The translations under genes and the position numbers were made by a program. The notes below the pieces were generated by a model. That model saw only the letters and a program-made list of their open reading frames with translations, was not told where the DNA came from and did no database searches. This document shows, piece after piece, positions 22,761 through 34,200 of a DNA stretch of 64,000 nt. The stretch lies in assembly GCA_963720705.1 (NCBI GenBank), contig CAVRGJ010000001.1:1-64000 (forward strand), written 5' to 3'. The DNA is from DASWJZ01 sp963720705 (GTDB taxonomy: Bacteria > Pseudomonadota > Alphaproteobacteria > Rhizobiales > Afifellaceae). Position 1 is the first letter of the stretch. Each line of letters opens with the position of its first letter.

Positions 22761-23573
22761 ATGAATCCAAACCAAGCTTTATGGGAGAAAGGTGACTTTA
22801 CCAGGATCGCCGACTTCATGCGCCAGTCGGGCGAAGAAGTAATTCAATCCCTCGAAATTACGCCGCCGCTGCGGGCTCTCGACCTCGGCTGCGGAGACGG
22901 AACCACCGCCGTGCCGCTGGCACTCGCCGGCGCCGACGTAACCGGAATCGATATCTCGAGGAACCTCGTCGCTGCCGGTAACAATCGCGCCGAGCAGGCC
23001 GGCCTCGACCGCCTGAAGTTCCACCACGGCGACGCCTGCAATCTCGAAGGCGTCGAAGACCGCTCGTTCGATCTCACGCTCTCCGTCTTCGGCGCCATGT
23101 TCGCGCCCAAACCCCACGATGTCGCCCGCGAGATGGTGCGCGTCACCAAACCGGGGGGCTGCATCGTGATGGGCAACTGGATCCCCAACGATCCCACCTT
23201 CGTGTCGCAGCTCCTTCAGGTCAGTTCGGCATTCACGCCGCCGCCTCCGCAGGGCTTCATCAGCCCGATGACCTGGGGCGTGGAAACTCACGTCTACGAT
23301 CGCTTCGCCCAGGCAGGCGTCCCCCGCGAGCAAATCTCCCTCGCCACCGATACGTTCTATTTCACCTCCGCCGACAAGAGCCCGGAACAGTTCATCGATC
23401 TCTTCCGGCTCTTCTACGGTCCGACCATGAACGCCTTCGAAGCCGCCGAGAAGAACGGCAAGGCGGATGAACTCCACAGCCGTCTCGTAGGCCTGGCGAA
23501 ATCCCAGAATCGCAGCGCCAACGGCGGCACTTTCATCCCCGCCACCTTCTTGCGGGTCACCGTCTCCGTCTGA
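22761..23573 (+). CDS. Class I SAM-dependent methyltransferase
   Basis: Intact, 270 residues, with a strong GGGGAAGGGGA ribosome site. Motif I ALDLGCGDGTTAVPLALAGA (residues 39-58) binds S-adenosylmethionine, DVTGIDIS gives the acidic ribose contact, FHHGDACNL is motif II, and FDLTLSVFGAMFAPKPHDVA plus MVRVTKPGGCIVMGNW are motifs III and post-III of the UbiE/Methyltransf_11 type. The C-terminal part (SADKSPEQFIDLFRLFYGPT) resembles small-molecule methyltransferases. Acceptor unknown; no pathway genes adjoin. Confidence 0.85.
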   Translation: MNPNQALWEKGDFTRIADFMRQSGEEVIQSLEITPPLRALDLGCGDGTTAVPLALAGADVTGIDISRNLVAAGNNRAEQAGLDRLKFHHGDACNLEGVEDRSFDLTLSVFGAMFAPKPHDVAREMVRVTKPGGCIVMGNWIPNDPTFVSQLLQVSSAFTPPPPQGFISPMTWGVETHVYDRFAQAGVPREQISLATDTFYFTSADKSPEQFIDLFRLFYGPTMNAFEAAEKNGKADELHSRLVGLAKSQNRSANGGTFIPATFLRVTVSV

Positions 23574-23649
23574 GTGATCAAGCGCGGCGATTCCGGCCGG
23601 GGGCCCCGGTCCGCCGTAGCGCCACACAAGTCGCGCGAGCCGCCGCATC

Positions 23650-23683
23650 CCCAATCTGAGTCGCGACCATGAGGGAGCGGTCT
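23650..23683 (+). repeat. Dispersed intergenic repeat, copy B
   Basis: CCCCAATCTGAGTCGCGACC then ATGAGGGAGCGGTC, followed by TCTTGACAATCCTGA as in copy A. It sits in a 154-bp gap between convergent genes. Confidence 0.75.
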
Positions 23684-23727
23684 CTTGACAATCCTGAAGC
23701 CGCAAGCGAGCCTCAACGGAGGTACCG

Positions 23728-25875
23728 CTACTGATACAGCCGGCGATACATCTCGGCGTTGCGCAACACGGCCTGCACGTAGTCGCGGGTCTCGGTAAAG
23801 GGGATGGACTCGACGAATTCGGCGGGCTCGCGGTAGTTGTTCCAGCCCATCCACTCCACCACGCGATTCGGCCCGGCATTGTAGGCCGCCAGCGTCTGCT
23901 CCACCTGCCCGTCGTGCTGATCCAGCATGGAGCGCAGAATCGGTGCTGCCGAGCTTGAGGTTCGCCGAGGGCTGGGAGAGCACGCGTGTGGTCACCCGGG
24001 AGACCCCGCCTTGCGCGCGAACTGCCGTCCGGTGGCGGGGCGGACCTGCGTGAGCCCGTACGCCTTGGCCCGCGAGACGGCCTCCGGGGTTGAACTCGGA
24101 TTCCTGGCGGATCAGCCCGGCGAGCAGGAAGGGGTCGAGATCGCGGTCGCGCGCGCTGCGCATCAGTTCGCTGCGGTACGGCAGCGGGAAGAGCAGTTCC
24201 CAGTATTTGCGCGGCGCGGCCGGCACCGGGAGGTTGAGGTACTCCGGGCTGTTGCTCTTCATGATGCGCATGGCCTGATGCGGCTCGTCAGCCGACTCGG
24301 CCAGTTCCATGGCGAGCAGGGCGGGCTGCTCACCGGCGCGCACGCCGAAGCGCAGTTCGCCGTCGGCCAAGTCGTCCAGTCCGGCGGAGCGCAGCAGGCG
24401 CGAGCGCTCAATGCGCTGACGAGTGGCGAGCGGCGGCTTGGGTGGCGACCTTGCCCGGCTGGTTGAACTTGATTGCGGCGACGAACGACCCGGCTTCGCT
24501 GGCCGGTATGGGGCCCGCGGGCCGGAACTGTCCCTTCAGGCGCTCGCGCGCCAGCATGGCGTAGTAGTGGTTCTCGAAGACCTCAGTCCAGGCGCCGGTA
24601 GCAGGCGCGCGCGCCGCGTGAGATCGCCGGCGCGCTCCAAGGTGGCGGCCCAGGAAGTAGAGCGCGGCGCCGGTGGTGGAATGCGCGGGGTAGAGCGTGA
24701 GGTGCTCGCGCAGCAGGCGTCCGGCATCGGCCTGGTCGCGCAGGTAAGCCTGGAAGGTGACTTTCCAGTGGCACAGCGGGGCCAGCGCCGAGGTGGGGAA
24801 ATCCTGGTACACGGCACGGTAGAGCGGCACGTAATCGTCGGGCTGGTTGACCAGCAGGTAGCGGTTAGCCGCGCTCATGAGCGCCTTCAAGCGCCAAGGC
24901 GACTGGCGGTGGCCGCTGGCGAGCTGCCCGATCAGCGCCATCATCTCCTCGTCGTCGCGCCGGCTGCGCGCGCATTCGGTGAGGTAGTACAGGCGTTCGG
25001 CGGCGGACTCGGAGTGGGTGGTTGCGAGCGACGCGCAGATAGGGCACGGCCGCGACACCTTCCCGGCCAGGTAGTCGGCGGCGCCCACGCGCACCAGGGC
25101 GAGTTCGCGCTCGCGGCGTCGCGGCCGCCGATGGGTGGCGATGGCTTGGTATTCCTTGCGTGCCTGCGCGTACTCCCCGGCGTCCAGCAGGCGGTCGGCG
25201 CGATGCAGCCTTTGGGCGGCGGTGGGGGGGGAAAGTCCGCGCCGAGCGAGTCCTTCAGGGTGAGCAGGGCGGCGGCGGCGCGGGCGGCGGCGGCGCCGGT
25301 CAGGTAGTGGTAGTAGACGCGCTGGTAGAACTCGGCGGCGTGCTTGAGATCGTTGGCGGCCTGGTAGCAATCGGCCAGGGTGACGTCGGTTTCGGGCTGG
25401 GGCAGATCGGTGTAATGGTCGCGGATCAGGCGCACGGCTTCGGTGGGGGAGGATGCCTTGCGCGCGCGGGCTTCGAGCAGCCAGCTCCTGGCGGCCAGCG
25501 GCGAATTGCGGCGGGCGGGGGCAAGTTCGGCGGCGGTCACGTCGATAGTCTTCGGCCTCGACGCGCGCGGCTGCCAGGTAGTACGCGGTGTAATCGGCGA
25601 TCGTCGGGAAGCTTGCCGTTCGCGGCTTTTAGCGCGCCGATGGCGGCATCCAGTTCTTCTGCTCGTAGGCGCCGATATCCGAGGGCGAAGTTGGCCAGCG
25701 CGGCATCCTTGGGATGGCCGGCGATATAGGACGTAATTGCCGCGCGGCGCGCCGCGGTGGGCGAGTCCCGCCAGGCGTGCACCAGCGACGCCAGCGTACC
25801 GGGGGCCGGCGCCGCGCCCAGGTTGCTATACCAGAGGGCCAGGATAAGTGCTGCCGAGCAGGTCCGAATCGTCAT
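23728..25875 (-). CDS. Soluble lytic murein transglycosylase, Slt70-like (frameshifted)
   Basis: About 715 residues. The start MTIRTCSAALILALWYSNLG is a signal peptide for the periplasm. A long alpha-helical superhelix follows (TPR-like, about 25700-24350), then the catalytic SLT domain near the C-terminus: LDPFLLAGLIRQESEFNPGG with the catalytic Glu, an AYGLTQVRPATGRQ-type segment across an indel, and TLAAYNAGPNRVVEWMGW, the conserved AYNAG motif. It cleaves peptidoglycan glycan strands to 1,6-anhydro ends during turnover. About ten indels break the frame. Its ATG overlaps the end of the upstream gene. Confidence 0.8.
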
Positions 25876-26752
25876 TGGCTAGGGTTCGCGTAAGTTCGAG
25901 GTGCAGGTAATCCACCATGCTGGGGCAGGCGGCAAAGAACTGCTCGTGGAAGGCTTTGCGCGCCTCGTCGATCGGCTGGCGGAGGGCTTCGTAGAGATTG
26001 CGGCGATAACGGCCGGCCTGTACGAGTTCGGCGTGGTGGAGCCGCATTTCGGCGGCCTTGACGCGGGCAAAACGCTGCGCGCGCAGGTGGATCTGCTGCT
26101 CGCTGGACATCAGGTCTTCCCAGACCAGCGGCTTGGTTTTCTGGGGCTCGGGTTCGGCTTCCGCGGCGGCGGGCGCCGGCGCGATGGTTACCAGCTCGGG
26201 TTCCGGTTCCGGTTCCGGCTCGGGCTCAGGTTCAGGCACGGGTGCCGGGGGCCACACGGCGGACGCCACCTGGGTGAGCAGTTCGACGGCGGGCACCTGC
26301 ACGGTGCCCCAGCAGAAGACCAGCGCCGCGACGCCATCCGGGCGAGGAGACCGGGAAAATGGCGGCGCGCGCGGCAGGCTCGGGCCCGAGCAGTTCGAGC
26401 AGCGGGGCGGAGAGTTCGCCGGCGGTAGCGGCGGCGATCAGCGGGTCCTCGGATTGCGCGGCGGCCGCCAGCGCGGGCGCATCGGAGAGCGGCAGCGTGA
26501 TGGTCTCGCTGGTGGCGATGCCGCCGGCCAGGCGGAAGACGATGGCGCCGGATGCCAGGCGGGCGGCGCCCCAGCCAGGGTGGCGCAGAGTTCCTCGGGA
26601 TCGGGCGCAACGCGCAGGCGGCGGACCGCCTGGTTGAGTTGCTCGGCCTGCTCGCGGCGCGCATCGCTGAGAGCGGACTCGAAGAGGGCGTCGAGGGCGG
26701 TCGAGATCTCGTTGAAGCGTTCTTCCAATACCTGACGCGGGCCAGACTGCAT
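25826..26752 (-). CDS. Hypothetical protein with Pro-Glu repeat, upstream of slt (frameshifted)
   Basis: About 300 residues, not recognised. The N-terminus (QVLEERFNEISTALDALFES) is helical and rich in acidic and hydrophobic residues. A middle region (about 26590-26290) reads like a small GAF-type module (ALAAAAQSEDPLIAAA), which is only a guess. A Pro-Glu repeat of about nine units (26190-26243), encoded by GGTTCC/GGCTCG-type hexamers, leads into a helical C-terminus (SSEQQIHLRAQRFARVKAAE). Two alternative ends, at 25826 or, in another frame, NLREP-stop at 25879, depend on an indel; either overlaps or abuts the transglycosylase start, so the two are one operon. Confidence 0.5.
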
Positions 26753-26873
26753 GGATGCAAGTATTTTAGCAGGCGCCCGTTTCGCAGGTGGCAGAAAGGC
26801 GGGGGCGTGAGCGGCATTGAGACCCGCCTGCTCCATCCTGGCGCAACTCACCCGGCTCACCCGCACACCGCGA

Positions 26874-26908
26874 CCCCAATCAGAGCCGCGAGCGTCAGCG
26901 AGTCGGTC
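26874..26908 (+). repeat. Dispersed intergenic repeat, copy C
   Basis: CCCCAATCAGAGCCGCGAGC then GTCAGCGAGTCGGTC; the left flank CCGCACACCGCGA is shared with copy D. Confidence 0.75.
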
Positions 26909-27045
26909 GGAATGCAGCGCGGTCTGTACTCCAGCGGTCCACGGCTCCGAGCTTCGACTATCGAGGACGCCTGCGGCGCCCGCAATGCCGGAGCTTCGCT
27001 CCGATCTGGAGATTGGCCATTTGACCCGGACACCCGCACACCGCG

Positions 27046-27080
27046 AGCCCAGTCAGAGCCGCGAGCGTCAGCGAGTCGGT
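27046..27080 (+). repeat. Dispersed intergenic repeat, copy D
   Basis: AGCCCAGTCAGAGCCGCGAG then CGTCAGCGAGTCGGT. It is nearly identical to copy C including its flanks. Confidence 0.75.
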
Positions 27081-27139
27081 CGGCAGGCAACGGATCGATG
27101 AAATCGCAAACCTCCGGCCACGCAGTGGGAGAATGGAGC

Positions 27140-30025
27140 ATGCTCCGGGCCTTCGGCGTCTTCCTTTCTTCTCCTTGCAGCCGCGCAGGCTGCCGTACAT
27201 CCTGCTGGCTCCTGAGGCCAGCTTCGAGCCGAATCGCGGACAGGGCCCGCGGGAGTCTCGTACATTGCCCGTACGCGGCAGGGCGCCGTGCTGCTGTCCG
27301 AGGGCGAGCGACCTTCGTGCTCCAGGACGGCGCGCGGATCGCGCTCGATTCCGGAACCTCGGTGCCGCCGGTCGCGGAACTGCCCCTGGACGGAGTCACC
27401 AATTACCTGCGCGGGGCGCGCGAGCGATGGATTACGCGCGTGCCGCATTTCGGGCGCGTTCGCTATCGCGAATCGTGTATCCCGGCATCGATCTGGTGTT
27501 CTACGCGTCCGGCGGCGCCATCGAGTACGACCTCGTGGTGGCGCCCGGAGCGGACCCGCGCGCCATACGCTTCCCGTGCGCGGTGCACGCCGCCTGGCGA
27601 TCGAGCCGGTGGCGATCTGCGCATCGAATCCGGAGCCAGCCACCTGCTGCAACACCGCCCCGTGATCTATCAGGAGCGCGACGGGCGCCGCGCCCGGATT
27701 GGCGGGCATTTCCTGGTTCGCGGCAGCGAGGTACGCTTCGCGGTGGACGCGTACCACGCCGGAGGACCGCTGACGATCGATCCGGTGCTGCGCTTCGGCA
27801 CCTACTTGGGCGGGCGCTCGCGCGACCTCGCCAGCGCGATCGCGGTGGACGCGGCGGGCAATACCTACCTGGCCGGCAGCACCGTCTCCGCCGACTATCC
27901 GGTCTCGGCGAACGCGGTGCAGAATGCCACGCCGGGACTCCAAACGAGGGCGTGACCTCGGTCGGCGGCAACGAAGATCTTCGACGCTTTCGTCACCAAA
28001 CTGAGCGCCGACGGCACGCAGCGTGCTGTACTCGACGTACCTGGGCGGCAGCGGCGACGACCGGGCCAACGCGCATCGCGGTGGACTGCGGCGGGCAATG
28101 CGGCGATCGGCGGACGCACCGCGTCGGCCGATTTCCCGCTCACCGCCGGCGCGCTGCAAACCACCATGCCGGCGGGCGTGCTCGTCCACCGCCGGGTTCG
28201 TCAGCCAAGCTCAATGCGGACGGCTCCGATTGATCTTCTCCACGCTCTACTCCGGGACCGCCGACAACACCGAAATCCGTGCGCTGGCGCTGGAGGCCAA
28301 TGCGGTCTACATCGCGGGCAGCACCTCGTCGGCCACGCTGCCGGTGACGGCCGGGGCGCTGCAATCCAAATTCGCGGGTAATACCGACGGATTCGCCGCC
28401 AAGCTCAATGCGCAGGGCACGGCGCTGCTTTATGCCACTTACCTGGGCGGCAGGGAACGGGGAGCAGGTGAACGCGCTGGCGCTGGATGCGGCGGGCAAT
28501 CTGTATCTGGCAGGCGGCACCACGTCCGACGATTTTCCGGTCACGCCCGGCACTCCGCAGACCACCACTCACAGCAACGGCGAGGCGTGGCTCGCCAAGC
28601 TGAACGCCGAGCGGCACGGCGCTGGTGTACTCGACCTCTGCTGGGCGGCCCGACAATGAGAGCGCCAATGCGGTGGCGCTGGATCGCGACGGTTCGGCCG
28701 CTGATCGCGGGCAGCACCGCGTCGAGCGGATTTCCCCACTACCGAGGGCGCATATCCAGCGCACCGGCGGGCGCGGGCTTTCATGCCTTCGCCGCGCGCT
28801 ACGATCCGGCAGGCGCGCGCGTCTTTTCCACCCTGCTGGGCGGCAGCTTCGCAGAAGACGCGCGCTCCCTTGCCATCATGGCAGACGGCAGCGCGGCGAT
28901 CGGGGGCAGCACTCGCTCGGCGGACTTTCCGCTCACCGCCGACGCTTACCAGCGCACCCTGACCGGCAACAACTGCGTCACCATCAATTCCATCATTCCG
29001 CCGCCGGTGGCGACCACGCCGTGCCTGATGGATTCGTCACGCTGCTGCACGTCTCGGGCCGCCGCCTGGTGTACTCGACGATGTTGGGCGGCTCGGGCGA
29101 CGATACGGTCACGGCGCTGGGCTGGGACCGGACGGCGCGATCCACCTGACCGGCGACACGGGCTCCAACGACTTCGCCACTACGCGGGGAACGCGTGGGC
29201 AGTCGCGCGCGGGCGGCGACGTGCACGTTCATCGGCTCGCCGACCTATTCGACGAGTTTCGCCTGCGAGGACGCCTTCGTGCTGAAACTGGATCCCGCGG
29301 TGGCGGGAGCGCCGCGGCCGGTCGCGGCGATCGCCAGCGCGGCCAGCGGATCTGCCTGGGTGCGATCGCTCCTGGCGAGGTGGTGGCGCTGTATGGTCCG
29401 GGCATCGGTCCGGCGCTGAGGCCACGGCGGCGACCGGCGCCGACGGACGCCTGCTCACCACCCTGAACGGGACCACGGTGACCTTCGACGGCCTGCCCGC
29501 GCCCCTGCTCTACGTGGGGCGCAACCAGATTAACGCCGTGGTCCCGTTCGGGATTGCGGTCGAAGCGGTCGGTCACAGTGCACATCGAGGCCGCGGATTA
29601 TGCGGGCCAACGTGGCGGTGGCGGCGATTGCGGCGACCCAGCCCGGGATCTTTGCCATCGGCGGTACCGGACAGGGCCAGGCGGCCGCGCTCAATCAGGA
29701 TCTGAGCATCAACAGCGCGGGCAATGCGGCGCCGCGGGGCGAACTGATTGCGCTGTATGCCACGGGCGCGGGCTTCACGTCGCCTCAGCCGCCGGATGGT
29801 CGGCTGGCCGCGAGGACATCCATGGTGCTTGCGCCGGTGACCGTGACCATCGGAGGGCGTAACGCCGAAGTGCTCTACGCGGGCGCGGCGCCGGGGTTGG
29901 TGGCGGGGGTGGTGCAGGTGAACGCGCGGATTCCGGCGGACGTCGTGCCGGGCGCGCAGGTTCCGGTGACGCTGGGGATCGGAGCGGCGGTGAGTTCCCA
30001 GCAGGTCTTCATCGCGGTGCGGTAG
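27140..30025 (+). CDS. Secreted SBBP-repeat protein with Solibacter-type C-terminal domain (frameshifted)
   Basis: About 960 residues. A damaged signal peptide (MLRAFGVFLSS) precedes an N-terminal domain (LPLDGVTNYLRGARERWITR; YEVYPGIDLVFYASGGAIEY-like). Seven or more SBBP-type beta-propeller repeats follow, each with a Y-L-G-G turn and an A-D-G/A-G-N-T-Y-L strand, for example GTYLGGRSRDLASAIAVDAA, ATYLGG, STLLGGSFAEDARSLAIMAD. The last 200 residues (SAASGSAW, PGEVVALYGPGIGP, PAPLLYVGRNQINAVVPF, QPGIFAI, GELIALYATGAGFT, PGLVAGVVQVNARIPADV) match the Solibacter C-terminal domain TIGR03437, typical of acidobacterial secreted proteins. Likely exported and surface-associated. Many indels; the last 140 codons are open. 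Confidence 0.75.
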
Positions 30026-30082
30026 TCGGGCGGGCACTGCGCGGCGGGATGGGATGGGACGGGGCGCGGCGGACGCGCCCTA

Positions 30083-30177
30083 TTCCGGCGGACGTCGTCC
30101 CGGGCGCGGAGGTTCCGGTGACGCTGGGGATCGGAGCGGCGGTGAGTTCCCAGCAGGTCTTCATCGCAGTGCGGTAG
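30083..30177 (+). repeat. Partial duplicate of the 3' end of the upstream gene
   Basis: 95 bp that match 29931-30025, the last 31 codons plus stop of the SBBP gene, at all but three positions. A further ~20 bp after each stop are also similar, so the duplication unit is about 152 bp. The copy has no start codon and is a relic. Confidence 0.85.
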
Positions 30178-30233
30178 CCGGGCAGGGACTGCGCGGCGCG
30201 ACAGGATTTCCCGGGACGCGGCGGGACGGGCCG

Positions 30234-31025
30234 TTATTTACGTGGCATTCCAAGGCGCATCTGGGCCTCGGCCTCGCGGGTCTTGCCCTGTCTCTGGTAA
30301 ACCTTACCCAGGAGCAGGTGGGTGCGTGGGAGGCGGGGGTCGAGGGCGGCGGCGCGCTCGAGGTGGACGGCGGCGTCGTCGAGGCGGTCGAGCGCGAGTT
30401 GCACGCAGCCGAGTTCGAGGTGGGCGCGGCTGGAATCGGGGTGGCGCTTGAGGGCTTCCTCGAGGGGGGCCAGGGCGTCTTCGGCGCGGGCTTGGCGGAA
30501 GAGGTAAACGCCGTAGTCGATGCCGGGGTCTTCATTGGGGGCGCCGCCGCGGTTGAAGCGGACGGCCTGGCGAAAAGCGTCGCCCGCCGGGGCGATTTGG
30601 CCGAGGGCTTCCAGCGAGAGGGCGAGCAGACGCCAGGCTTCGGCGTTCTCTTTTTCGCGCTGCAAGAGCGGGCGGAGAACGTCCACGGCAGGCTCGAAAC
30701 GATTTAACAAGTATAAGGTACGGCCGTGATAGAGGCAGGCGTCGGCGAGCCCGGACTGGAGCCGGCAGGCGTGGCGAAAAGCGTCTTCGGCGCTCTCGAA
30801 ATCGCCCTGGGAGGCCAGAACGACCCCAAGAGCCTTCCAGGCGGGAGCAAAATCGGCTTTTAATTGTATGGATTTACGGAGAGCAGCGAGGGCCTCCGCG
30901 GAGTTGTGGGAAGCGAAGGCGCTTGTGCCCTGACGGTAGAGTTCCGCAGCATCCTGAGCGCCGGCGGCGAGGCAAAATACTGCGGTCAGAAGCACCACGG
31001 CCGGGTAGTTTTGAGGCAAACGCAT
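30234..31025 (-). CDS. Secreted TPR-repeat protein
   Basis: Intact, about 263 residues from the ATG at 31025. MRLPQNYPAVVLLTAVFCLA is a Sec signal peptide. Six tetratricopeptide repeats follow, e.g. AELYRQGTSAFASHNSAEAL, PAWKALGVVLASQGDFESAE, AEAWRLLALSLEALGQIAPA, SRAHLELGCVQLALDRLDDA and THLLLGKVYQRQGKTREAEA. Such proteins are periplasmic scaffolds. Divergent from the first receptor gene, sharing its upstream region; a functional link is possible but unproven. The frame is open further upstream, but without a signal peptide at its start. Confidence 0.8.
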   Translation of the reverse strand: MRLPQNYPAVVLLTAVFCLAAGAQDAAELYRQGTSAFASHNSAEALAALRKSIQLKADFAPAWKALGVVLASQGDFESAEDAFRHACRLQSGLADACLYHGRTLYLLNRFEPAVDVLRPLLQREKENAEAWRLLALSLEALGQIAPAGDAFRQAVRFNRGGAPNEDPGIDYGVYLFRQARAEDALAPLEEALKRHPDSSRAHLELGCVQLALDRLDDAAVHLERAAALDPRLPRTHLLLGKVYQRQGKTREAEAQMRLGMPRK

Positions 31026-31125
31026 GCCGAATACCCTGAATCTAGCACATCTACAATTTCTGGAAGTTTTTGGCGCTAAATTCTCCGTAAGCGCATACAA
31101 CAAAAGGGTTCCCATGGGGGATGCC

Positions 31126-31175
31126 GCGTGATATCATTTGACCCACAGCCGGGTCTCGTTTAACACCGGTGTAAC
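31126..31175 (+). promoter_or_regulatory. Conserved leader of receptor 1
   Basis: GCGTGATATCATTTGACCCA, then AGCCGGGTCTCG, and TAACACCGGTGTAAC containing a perfect palindrome ACACCGGTGT. The same layout recurs before receptors 2 and 3. It lies 29-78 bp before the start codon and is probably the promoter and 5' leader. Confidence 0.6.
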
Positions 31176-31203
31176 TAACTGATCGAAGTTTGGGGGAGGT
31201 TGA

Positions 31204-34200
31204 GTGAAGAAACAATTAGCCAAGACGCTATCAATTCTGTGTTTGCTGGCGTTGCCGGCACTGACACAGGAATTCCGCAGTACCATCTCGGGTCACGTAA
31301 CTGACGCGAGCGGTGCGGCGGTACCTAATGCCAAGGTGAACGTAATCAACACAGACAGCAACGAAACTACGTCGGCGACCGCGGATGGTTCCGGCGCGTA
31401 TGCAATTCCGTTCCTGCGTCCGGGTAACTACAAAGTGACGGCGAGCGCAGCCGGGTTTAAGGCCTACACGCAGGCAGGCCTGACGCTGGAAGCGGCGAAG
31501 GTCACAGGTGTGGACATTCACCTGGAAGTGGGCGCGGTCACCGAGAGTGTCGAAGTCACCGCAGAGGCGGTAGCTTTGGATACGCAGTCCGCGACGCGTT
31601 CACAGATTGTCAGCACGCAGGCAGTAGCGGAGATGCCGCTGAATGCGCGCAATCCGTTCATGCTGGGCGCGATGATGGCCGGCGTGACCTTCAACGGCGC
31701 GGCCATCTGGCAGCGACCTTTCGACAACGGCGCGATCGCGCAGTGGTCGATGAACGGCGGGCGCGATTCGTCGAGCGAATTCATGCTGGACGGCGCGGCC
31801 AACGAAGGGCAGATGGGCGGCAACAACGTCGCGTATGTGCCGATCGTGGACGCGGTGCAGGAATTCAACGTGATGGCCAACATGTACGACTCGCAGTACG
31901 GTCATACTGGCGGCGGCATCATGAACGTAGTATTGAAGAGCGGCACCAACCAGTTCCACGGCGCCGCGTACGAGTACATGCGCCGCATTTCGCTGGACGC
32001 CAACACGTTCCAGAACAACGCGATCGGCGAAGCCGAAGACCAACCACTACCTGGATCAGTACGGTTTCCAGGTCGAAGGACCGGTCCGCATTCCCAAACT
32101 GCTCAAGAAGGACGGCCCGATAAAGCTGTTCTACATGGGCGCGTTCGAAAACTACCGCGAAGGCACGCCGAACCCGCTGATCGTTTCCTATCCGGAAGCC
32201 GAGATGCGCACCGGCGACTTCTCGCAAGCTGGTGGACGCCAGCGGCCAGAAGATCACGATTTACGATCCGATTACCGGCACCTACGATGCCTCGCGGGAA
32301 CATTCTGACCAACCGCACGCCGTTCGCCGGGCAACATCATTCCGTCCAACCGCATCAATCCGATCGCCAAGGCAGTCACGCAAGTACATGCCGCATGCCG
32401 AACCGCGCGGCGCCCGCCGGGTTCCGTTACTCCAACGGCAACCTGTCGCTGCCCGACTATTTCGACAAGGACAAGTTTTACAACCTGATCATGAAGTTCG
32501 ACTGGAACTTCGGCAACAACCACCGCGCCTTCTTCCGTCATGCGTCGAACGACCGCACCGAAGACCGCGCCGGCAACGGCATCGACAACAAGCCGGGCAC
32601 GGACGGACAGCAGCCCTTCCAGCGCATCAACGACGCGTACGTGGTGGACTGGGTGGGCACGATTTCTCCGACCCTGATCCTGAACGCCCGCGCCAGCTAC
32701 AACCGCTTCATCGAGAAGGGATTCGGCGCAGCCAACGAAGGCTTCGACCTGACCAGCCTGGGCATTTCCCCGTCCCTGCTGGCGCAGTTGCCCGGCCCGA
32801 TCTACTTCGGCCAGTGGACGTTCCAGAACGGCTACAACACGCTGGGCCGCAGCCAGAGCAACAACTTCACCAACACCTACCAGTTGCAGTTCAGCGTGAC
32901 CAAGGTCACCGGTTCGCACACGATCAAGGCGGGCTTCGACGTCCGCCAGATCAACTACGAACAGCAGAACACCGGCAATATCCTGCAGTACAGCTCGCAA
33001 CACCAACTGGACGCAGCGAGTTTACAACGTGGCGAAGCGACCAGCGGCGACGGCTATGCGTCGTTCCTGCTGGGCGCCGTGGGCGGATCTTCGTCAGCTA
33101 CCCGCTGTACCCGTGGTGGAAGCAGTATTACTATTCGCCCTACATGCAGGACGATTGGAAGGTTTCCCGCCGCCTGACGTTGAATCTCGGTCTGCGCTGG
33201 GACTTCAATGCTCCGATGTACGAGAAGTGGAACCGCCTGAACGGTCCGTTCGATCCGAACGTGGCCAGCCCGATCGCCTGCGGCGGTTGCGGCCAACGTG
33301 GCCTCGCTGAAGGCTGCGGGTTCGATTCCGGCGAATCTGACGGCGCAGTACAACAACCTGTCCAACCTCAAGGGCGGACTGACCTTCGCCGGCGTGGGCG
33401 GGCAGGGACGTTCGCCGTTCTCGTTGCGCAAGAAGGGCTTTGAACCGCGCGTCGGCTTTGCCTATCAGTTGCGCGAGAAACTGGTGATGCGCGGCGGGTT
33501 CGGCTTGTACCACTCCAACCCGAACAACGACACGCAGCGCACCAGCGGTTTCAGCACCAGCACCAGCCTGGTGGCTTCCACGGACGGCAACCGCACGCTG
33601 ATCCCCAACACGCTATCGAACCCGTATCCGAACGGGATTCAGTACCCGACCGGGTCTTCGCTGGGCGCGGCCACGTTTGTCGGGCCAGAACCCCTCGTGG
33701 TTCGACTCCGGCTTCCAGATTCCCTCGGTCTGGTCTTTCTCCTGGGGCTTCCAATACCAGGTCACCAAGAGTTCGACCATCGAAGCATCTTATGTCGGCA
33801 GCCGCAGCTACAACCTGAACATGAACCGGGATTACAACATCCCGAGCCTGGATGTGCGCAAGACCTGCAACTACCTGGAAGGCGGCAGCGCGGCGTTCTG
33901 CAACCAGCAGGTACCGAACCCGTTCAAGGGGATTCCGGCGTTCAACGGCACCAGCTACTACACGGCCAACACCATCTCCTACTACCAGATGCAGTTGCCG
34001 TTCCCGCAGTTCAGCGGCACCTTGCAGCAGTATGGCAAGAACAACTCCTGGATCAAGTACAACTCGCTGCAGGTCAACTACAACTTGCGCATGCGCGGCG
34101 GTCTGAACATCGCTGGCAACTACACGCTGGCGAAGCAGATCGAGCAGTGGGGCTACATGGACGTGTTCACCAACACGCCGCAGCAGAGCCCGTACTTCCT

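Larger units (their letters stand above)
26753..27139 (+). other. Gene-poor interval with two direct copies of the dispersed repeat
   Basis: No credible gene. It separates two divergent genes and contains repeat copies C and D, 172 bp apart, which share a longer flank, ACCCGCACACCGCGA before the core and TCGGTCGG after it. I see no clear promoter. Confidence 0.6.
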
